Shown here in pieces: positions 8,155 to 11,265 of a stretch of 11,265 bases of DNA; position 1 is the stretch's first letter; the number at the start of each line of letters is the position of its first letter. This DNA comes from Tannerellaceae bacterium (lineage in GTDB: Bacteria > Bacteroidota > Bacteroidia > Bacteroidales > Tannerellaceae). The stretch spans positions 1 to 11,265 of the forward strand of contig JAITHO010000022.1 in NCBI GenBank assembly GCA_031279915.1, given 5' to 3'. The notes under the pieces were generated by a model. It did no database searches. It was not told the origin of the DNA and saw nothing but the letters and a program-made list of their open reading frames with translations. The position numbers and the translations under genes were made by a program.

Positions 8155-8370
8155 ATGAAACCAGTAATCATTTCTTTTTTCCTAGTAATCCTTGCCTATT
8201 CTCTTCTCTCCAAGCAGGAAGAAGGGATAGAGCCCGCACAATCGACTACGATATCCCTCAACGAGAAAAAGCAGATTATCATTGCCGACAGCTCGCTAAT
8301 TAATCCTCGCTGCATGTTTATGGTCTCCGAACAGCAAATTCCCATGTTTGTCCCAGGAATATACCAGTAA
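8155..8370 (+). CDS. Small secreted or membrane-anchored peptide, unknown function
   Basis: I do not recognise this 71-residue product. Residues 4-18 are strongly hydrophobic after a short positively charged start (MKP), as in a signal peptide or single membrane anchor. No lipobox cysteine follows; the only Cys is residue 53. The remainder is polar to mixed and ends in FVPGIYQ. The case for a real gene rests on the N-terminal signal-like segment, the A/T-rich start context usual in this phylum, and a strong terminator 33 bp after the stop codon with no other plus-strand gene to serve. It sits between the palindromic array and the VanW-type gene and has no operon partner. It could be a small exported factor, or a remnant of a longer lipoprotein gene. 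Confidence 0.55.
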   Translation: MKPVIISFFLVILAYSLLSKQEEGIEPAQSTTISLNEKKQIIIADSSLINPRCMFMVSEQQIPMFVPGIYQ

Positions 8371-8402
8371 AGAAAGCCTGGACAGGACATTAAATTATAT
8401 AG

Positions 8403-8440
8403 ATCAGGGCAGCCAACAGATGGTTGCCCTGATTTTTTTT
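8403..8440 (+). terminator. Strong intrinsic terminator after the small peptide gene
   Basis: ATCAGGGCAGCCA (8403-8415) pairs with TGGTTGCCCTGAT (8421-8433) around a 5-base loop. The 13 bp stem has one G-U wobble and runs directly into eight T (8433-8440). It is one of the best terminators in the window and shows that transcription crosses 8155-8370. Confidence 0.92.
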
Positions 8441-8473
8441 ACACATCCTCATAGCCATTCCTCACAAGCCAAG

Positions 8474-8501
8474 TTATCAACTTTTGGCCTTAATTATCAA
8501 C
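8474..8501. repeat. Two direct TTATCAAC repeats upstream of the VanW-family gene
   Basis: TTATCAAC occurs at 8474-8481 and 8494-8501, a 20 bp period or about two helical turns. The first copy lies in a small inverted repeat (AAGTT, ATC, AACTT, 8471-8483). The pair lies 30-60 bp upstream of a -7 promoter box, where a regulator could bind. No regulator can be assigned from sequence alone. Confidence 0.35.
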
Positions 8502-8530
8502 AGTTAGAGCCTGTATTTAAATAGCTAAGA

Positions 8531-8538
8531 TATATTTG
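8531..8538 (+). promoter_or_regulatory. Candidate -7 box for the VanW-family gene
   Basis: TATATTTG matches TAnnTTTG exactly and lies 28 bp before the start codon at 8567. The upstream -33 position has no clear TTTG, so the promoter is only half supported. Confidence 0.4.
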
Positions 8539-8566
8539 TAGGTAGGATATTATAGACAAAAAAACA

Positions 8567-10279
8567 ATGGCAAAGTCCACACAAAAGAAGGTTTCAGGCG
8601 CCGATTTGCCGACCCCGGCACAGGGCTTTTTCTTCGAGATAAAGGCTTGGGGGCTACGCATAGCGCGAACGGTGAAAGATCTTCTCGGCGGCATAACAAG
8701 CTACGGGCGGGAAGAAGGCTGGGACGACGCTGTTCTGCTTGGCAAATCAAGCTCAGAGCTATGGCACGACAAGGATACGGCGATGGGACTAACGGCTGGC
8801 AAAGTGCACAACCTGCGGCTGGCATCGGCAAGATTGGACGGCATAGTAGTTCCGGCCGGCCAGGTGTTCTCGTTCTGGAAGCAGCTGGGGCGACTAACGG
8901 AGCGGCGCCGCTTTGCCCTCGGAAGAGAGCTCCGAGAGGGATGCATAATTCCAACAACAGGAGGCGGCATCTGCCAATTGTCGAATGCCATCTACGACGC
9001 GGCCTCAAGAGCCGGGCTCGAAATAATAGAGCGACATCGTCATACGGCAGTGATAGCCGGATCGCTTGCCGAAATCGACCGCGACGCAACAGTGTTCTGG
9101 AACTACATCGACCTGCGGCTTAGAGCTCCCTTTGCCTGGCAACTATGCGTGAAAATGAATGCAGGCAGCCTTACCGTGAGCATATTATCGCGGAGCGGAG
9201 CGATGGCCCCTGGCGGAGAACCTAAAGAACGACGGGCGCCGGATGCATTGGGCGACTGTACGCAGTGCGGCCGAACGGACTGCTATCTGCACGTTGGCGA
9301 CATCCCGCTGCCGGAGCGGAAAACATGGCTCGTAACGGGCGAGGAGTTTCCAGAATTTCAGGCATGGAGAATGCAGAGTATTAGCGCGAATGACAAAACG
9401 ATCTCATGCACCGATCAGACATTCAGAGCGCGATGGATGAACTTCGGCTCGCGAGCGTGGCGTCGATATCATTTGTACCGGAGGCATCCATTGCCGATAG
9501 CGCAGTACAGTCGCTTCGAGCGAGCAGCTCGTTTCCTTGCAAGCAAGCTGGATGAATCGGATACGTATCTGATCATACCCCAAGATTTATTGCCGTGGCT
9601 GCAAATGTTTGGCGAGCTGCGCGGACGCCGGTACGAGGTTCTGATGAACGCGCTGCCGATTTCAGAAATAGAGCGTAGGCTCGACCAGGCGATAGCGCAG
9701 CATCCCGACATACTTCCGCTGACCAACTATCGCGCAGCCGTCTCCTTTACACGGGCAGAGCAGGAAGCCCTGGCCGGAGCATGCAAACTCATTAGCCCTC
9801 ACGAGGAGATTCTCCGGACGGCAGGCATACGTGGCCAGCGATTGCCCTGGATATTGCCCAGCCCTTCTGAGAGCGCTGCCAAAGCCGCGAACCTCGAGGA
9901 GGAGCTGCGTATCATGCTTGCCGCACCGTCTTTAGCTCGCAAAGGAGTGTATTCGTTGCGAGAAGCTCTGCAAGAACTGCCTTTTCGCACACGCCTGATT
10001 GCGCTTCCAGGGAAACCGGAGGCGCCCAATATATGGAAAGGTTTGGAGGTGGATTATGCATTGTCGATGGCTGATGGCATCGCAATGGCAGATATAGTAG
10101 TCCTTCCGGCCTGGATAGAGCATCAGCCGCGAGGGTTGCTGTTGGCCATAGCGCTAGGCAAGCCGGTGATAGCAACTCCCGAATGCGGATTGCCGGCCGA
10201 GATGCCTTGGATAAGCGTTGCCGCCGGCGATATAGCAGGATTGCGGCAAGCTATTATTGTGGCACAAGAGAGGTTGTAA
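8567..10279 (+). CDS. VanW-family protein fused to a glycosyltransferase-like C-terminal domain
   Basis: Residues about 78-205 are a VanW domain. The hallmarks are the run from VPAGQVFSFW (95-104) and the segment from TTGGGICQLS (130-139) to IIERHRHT (153-160). VanW was named from a vancomycin-resistance cluster, but its biochemical role is unknown. A cysteine cluster, CxxCxxxxCxxH at 231-242, follows and might bind a metal. The C-terminal third (about 400-570) resembles a GT-B glycosyltransferase C-domain, with IEHQPRGLLLAIALGKPVIATPECGLP (517-543). The usual E-x7-E pair is incomplete: Glu518 is present, but residue 526 is Leu. There is no signal peptide or membrane helix, so a cytoplasmic protein is expected. 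At 570 residues it is far longer than a lone VanW domain. Neighbours suggest a single-gene unit. No resistance function should be assumed. Confidence 0.85.
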   Translation: MAKSTQKKVSGADLPTPAQGFFFEIKAWGLRIARTVKDLLGGITSYGREEGWDDAVLLGKSSSELWHDKDTAMGLTAGKVHNLRLASARLDGIVVPAGQVFSFWKQLGRLTERRRFALGRELREGCIIPTTGGGICQLSNAIYDAASRAGLEIIERHRHTAVIAGSLAEIDRDATVFWNYIDLRLRAPFAWQLCVKMNAGSLTVSILSRSGAMAPGGEPKERRAPDALGDCTQCGRTDCYLHVGDIPLPERKTWLVTGEEFPEFQAWRMQSISANDKTISCTDQTFRARWMNFGSRAWRRYHLYRRHPLPIAQYSRFERAARFLASKLDESDTYLIIPQDLLPWLQMFGELRGRRYEVLMNALPISEIERRLDQAIAQHPDILPLTNYRAAVSFTRAEQEALAGACKLISPHEEILRTAGIRGQRLPWILPSPSESAAKAANLEEELRIMLAAPSLARKGVYSLREALQELPFRTRLIALPGKPEAPNIWKGLEVDYALSMADGIAMADIVVLPAWIEHQPRGLLLAIALGKPVIATPECGLPAEMPWISVAAGDIAGLRQAIIVAQERL

Positions 10280-10284
10280 TCTGT

Positions 10285-10303
10285 ATACATATATATAATG
10301 TAT
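10285..10303. other. AT-rich hairpin between convergent genes
   Basis: ATACAT and ATGTAT form a 6 bp stem around the loop ATATATA, just after the VanW-family stop codon and before the end of the converging minus-strand gene. Neither strand has a following T-run, so a terminator role is doubtful. Confidence 0.25.
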
Positions 10304-10346
10304 GGGTCGAAGCTGTTTACGAGACCACTTAACGTTTGTGCAGCTC

Positions 10347-10820
10347 TCAAGAGAGCCGGGAAAGTTCGGAGTAGAAAGGGATATCGCTTAGGAAACGGTA
10401 GGAAGAGGAGGCATAGTCGATCATGCAACAATAGTGCGTAAGTCCGTTGCTAACCGTGAGGTATTTCACCCGAAGAGCTGCATTGTATCGGGATATTTGA
10501 TCGAAAACTTCCCTTTTAATCGTAACGTGTGGAGCTTTATACTCAAGAATCATTAGAGGAGCGAGGCAGGTGTCGTAAACGATGGAATCGCATCTTTTGG
10601 TTGTTCCATGGAGTTGCAAGTTGATTTCGTTAGCCAAGAGATCTGACGGGTATGCCCTACAAGAAATAAGGTATTGAATGAAATGCTGCCGTACCCATTC
10701 TTCGGGAGTTAATGCAACATATTTTCGTCGTATCGGATCGAATATTACAAGCTTACCGTCGCGAGAAGTTACTTTCGTATCGAACGCAGGCAGATTTAAA
10801 GCAGGCATTTGTTCATACAT
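10347..10820 (-). CDS. Stand-alone type I restriction enzyme R N-terminal domain protein (HSDR_N_2), PD-(D/E)xK nuclease fold
   Basis: This 157-residue protein is a single HsdR N-terminal-type domain without helicase motifs. Nuclease-fold residues are visible: Asp78 in RCDSIVYD, Glu93 and Lys95 in ILEYKAP, and a RecB-like QxxxY at Gln108-Tyr112. The N-terminal segment LNLPAFDTKV, then DPIRRKYVALTPEEWVRQHF (28-47), is typical of short orphan versions widespread in Bacteroidota, which usually carry no adjacent restriction or methylation genes. None is seen here. The length is normal for that group and the frame is intact, so it is not a broken hsdR. It is divergent from the AMP nucleosidase gene (43 bp gap) and convergent with the VanW-family gene. 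Its function is unknown; DNA binding or cleavage is inferred from the fold only. Confidence 0.88.
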   Translation of the reverse strand: MYEQMPALNLPAFDTKVTSRDGKLVIFDPIRRKYVALTPEEWVRQHFIQYLISCRAYPSDLLANEINLQLHGTTKRCDSIVYDTCLAPLMILEYKAPHVTIKREVFDQISRYNAALRVKYLTVSNGLTHYCCMIDYASSSYRFLSDIPFYSELSRLS

Positions 10821-10837
10821 ATCTTTTATTATTTTTG
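10808..10837 (+). promoter_or_regulatory. Promoter for the AMP nucleosidase gene
   Basis: TTTG (10808-10811) is followed after 18 bp by TATTTTTG (10830-10837), an exact match to the -7 consensus TAnnTTTG. The start codon lies 27 bp past the -7 box. The -33 box falls within the first codons of the divergent HsdR_N gene. Confidence 0.6.
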
Positions 10838-10848
10838 CGATATATCAT

Positions 10849-10879
10849 CAAAGATAAATAATCATGAAAACAAAGCAAG
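10849..10879 (-). promoter_or_regulatory. Promoter for the HsdR_N gene
   Basis: On the minus strand, CTTG (10879-10876, 3 of 4 bases of TTTG) is followed after 19 bp by TATCTTTG (10856-10849), an exact TAnnTTTG match. The box lies 28 bp upstream of the start codon at 10820. It overlaps the start of the AMP nucleosidase gene, so the two promoters interlock. Confidence 0.55.
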
Positions 10880-11265
10880 AAATTGTTGAGAACTGGTTGC
10901 CTCGCTATACGGAGAGGCAATTGGACGAATTTACCGAATATATCCTTCTAACAAACTTCACCAAGTACGTTGAATTATTTGCCGATCATTTCAGCGTAGA
11001 GATTAAGGGCTTGAAGTTCTCGATGCCTAATGCTTCGTACGACAGGCTCATGATAATTAATTTCGGTATGGGTAGCGCAAATGCTGCAACCATTATGGAT
11101 CTATTATCGGCCGTAAAACCCAAGGCCGTTTTATTTCTTGGCAAATGTGGAGGACTTAAAAAAGCAAACAAAGAAGGCGACTTCCTTCTCCCCATCGCTG
11201 CCATAAGAGGCGAAGGCACGTCAAATGAATATCTGCCTCCGGAAGTACCGTCATTACCCGCCTTT
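10864..11265 (+). CDS. amn: AMP nucleosidase, 5' part (cut by the window edge)
   Basis: AMP nucleosidase hydrolyses AMP to adenine and ribose 5-phosphate in the cytoplasm, adjusting the adenylate pool. The 134 visible codons match the short Bacteroidota form (roughly 260 residues) and not the longer enterobacterial Amn. Recognisable features are the N-terminus MKTKQEIVENWLPRYTERQL and the nucleoside-phosphorylase-fold segments INFGMGSANAATIMDLLSA (61-79) and AVLFLGKCGGLKKA (86-99). IAAIRGEGTS (110-119) follows. The start at 10864 follows an AAAGATAAATAATC leader and gives the conserved N-terminus. The gene is open to the right edge, so the rest of the catalytic domain cannot be checked. The divergent neighbour is the HsdR_N gene. 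Confidence 0.92.
   Translation, partial: MKTKQEIVENWLPRYTERQLDEFTEYILLTNFTKYVELFADHFSVEIKGLKFSMPNASYDRLMIINFGMGSANAATIMDLLSAVKPKAVLFLGKCGGLKKANKEGDFLLPIAAIRGEGTSNEYLPPEVPSLPAF

Noticed and set aside
8474..8502. DnaA boxes or a replication origin
   Set aside because: TTATCAACA differs from TTATNCACA, only two copies exist, and no replication gene or AT-rich unwinding region accompanies them.
8550..9089. 179-codon minus-strand frame opposite the VanW-family gene
   Set aside because: It is Arg/Pro/Leu-rich, as expected from antisense reading of a real gene, and it overlaps the conserved VanW domain.
8567..10279. Vancomycin-resistance determinant
   Set aside because: VanW domains are common in bacteria without glycopeptide resistance, and no vanA/B-type ligase, vanH, vanX or two-component regulator is present.
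10343..10356. GCTCTC-AA-GAGAGC inverted repeat as a terminator
   Set aside because: The loop is too short for the full stem, it overlaps the end of the HsdR_N coding region, and no T-run follows on either strand.

Overview
The window looks like chromosomal DNA from a member of the Bacteroidota, most likely order Bacteroidales. Four things point there. A type IX secretion plug protein, found only in that phylum, lies at the left. Promoter-like sites match the Bacteroidota form (TTTG / TAnnTTTG). Translation starts are A-rich and lack a Shine-Dalgarno sequence. The AMP nucleosidase and the stand-alone HsdR_N protein are of the Bacteroidota type. I cannot name a genus.

Layout, left to right. 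Positions 1-126 hold three decayed copies of a 41-42 bp tandem repeat. A minus-strand gene (211-1527) encodes the type IX secretion plug protein. A 62 bp divergent promoter region separates it from a complete nqrABCDEF operon (1590-7418, plus strand). This operon encodes the six-subunit Na+-translocating NADH:quinone reductase, with every diagnostic flavin and iron-sulfur ligand visible, and it ends at a strong intrinsic terminator (7454-7489).

A gene-poor stretch follows (7490-8154), mostly filled by a 41-bp-period array with a palindromic core. Next is a small gene for a secreted or membrane peptide (8155-8370) with its own strong terminator. After it comes a 570-codon VanW-family gene (8567-10279) whose product appears to be a fusion: a VanW domain, a Cys cluster and a glycosyltransferase-like C-terminus. 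A minus-strand gene for a stand-alone HsdR N-terminal PD-(D/E)xK domain (10347-10820) converges on it. That gene shares a short divergent promoter region with an AMP nucleosidase gene, which the right edge cuts off (10864-11265).

How the genes work together: only the six nqr genes form a clear functional unit. They couple NADH oxidation and quinone reduction to sodium export across the inner membrane. The plug protein belongs to outer-membrane protein export, and its pairing with nqr looks positional rather than mechanistic. I see no clear evidence for a new multi-gene system. The least explained items are the palindromic 41-bp array, the orphan small peptide gene and the VanW fusion.
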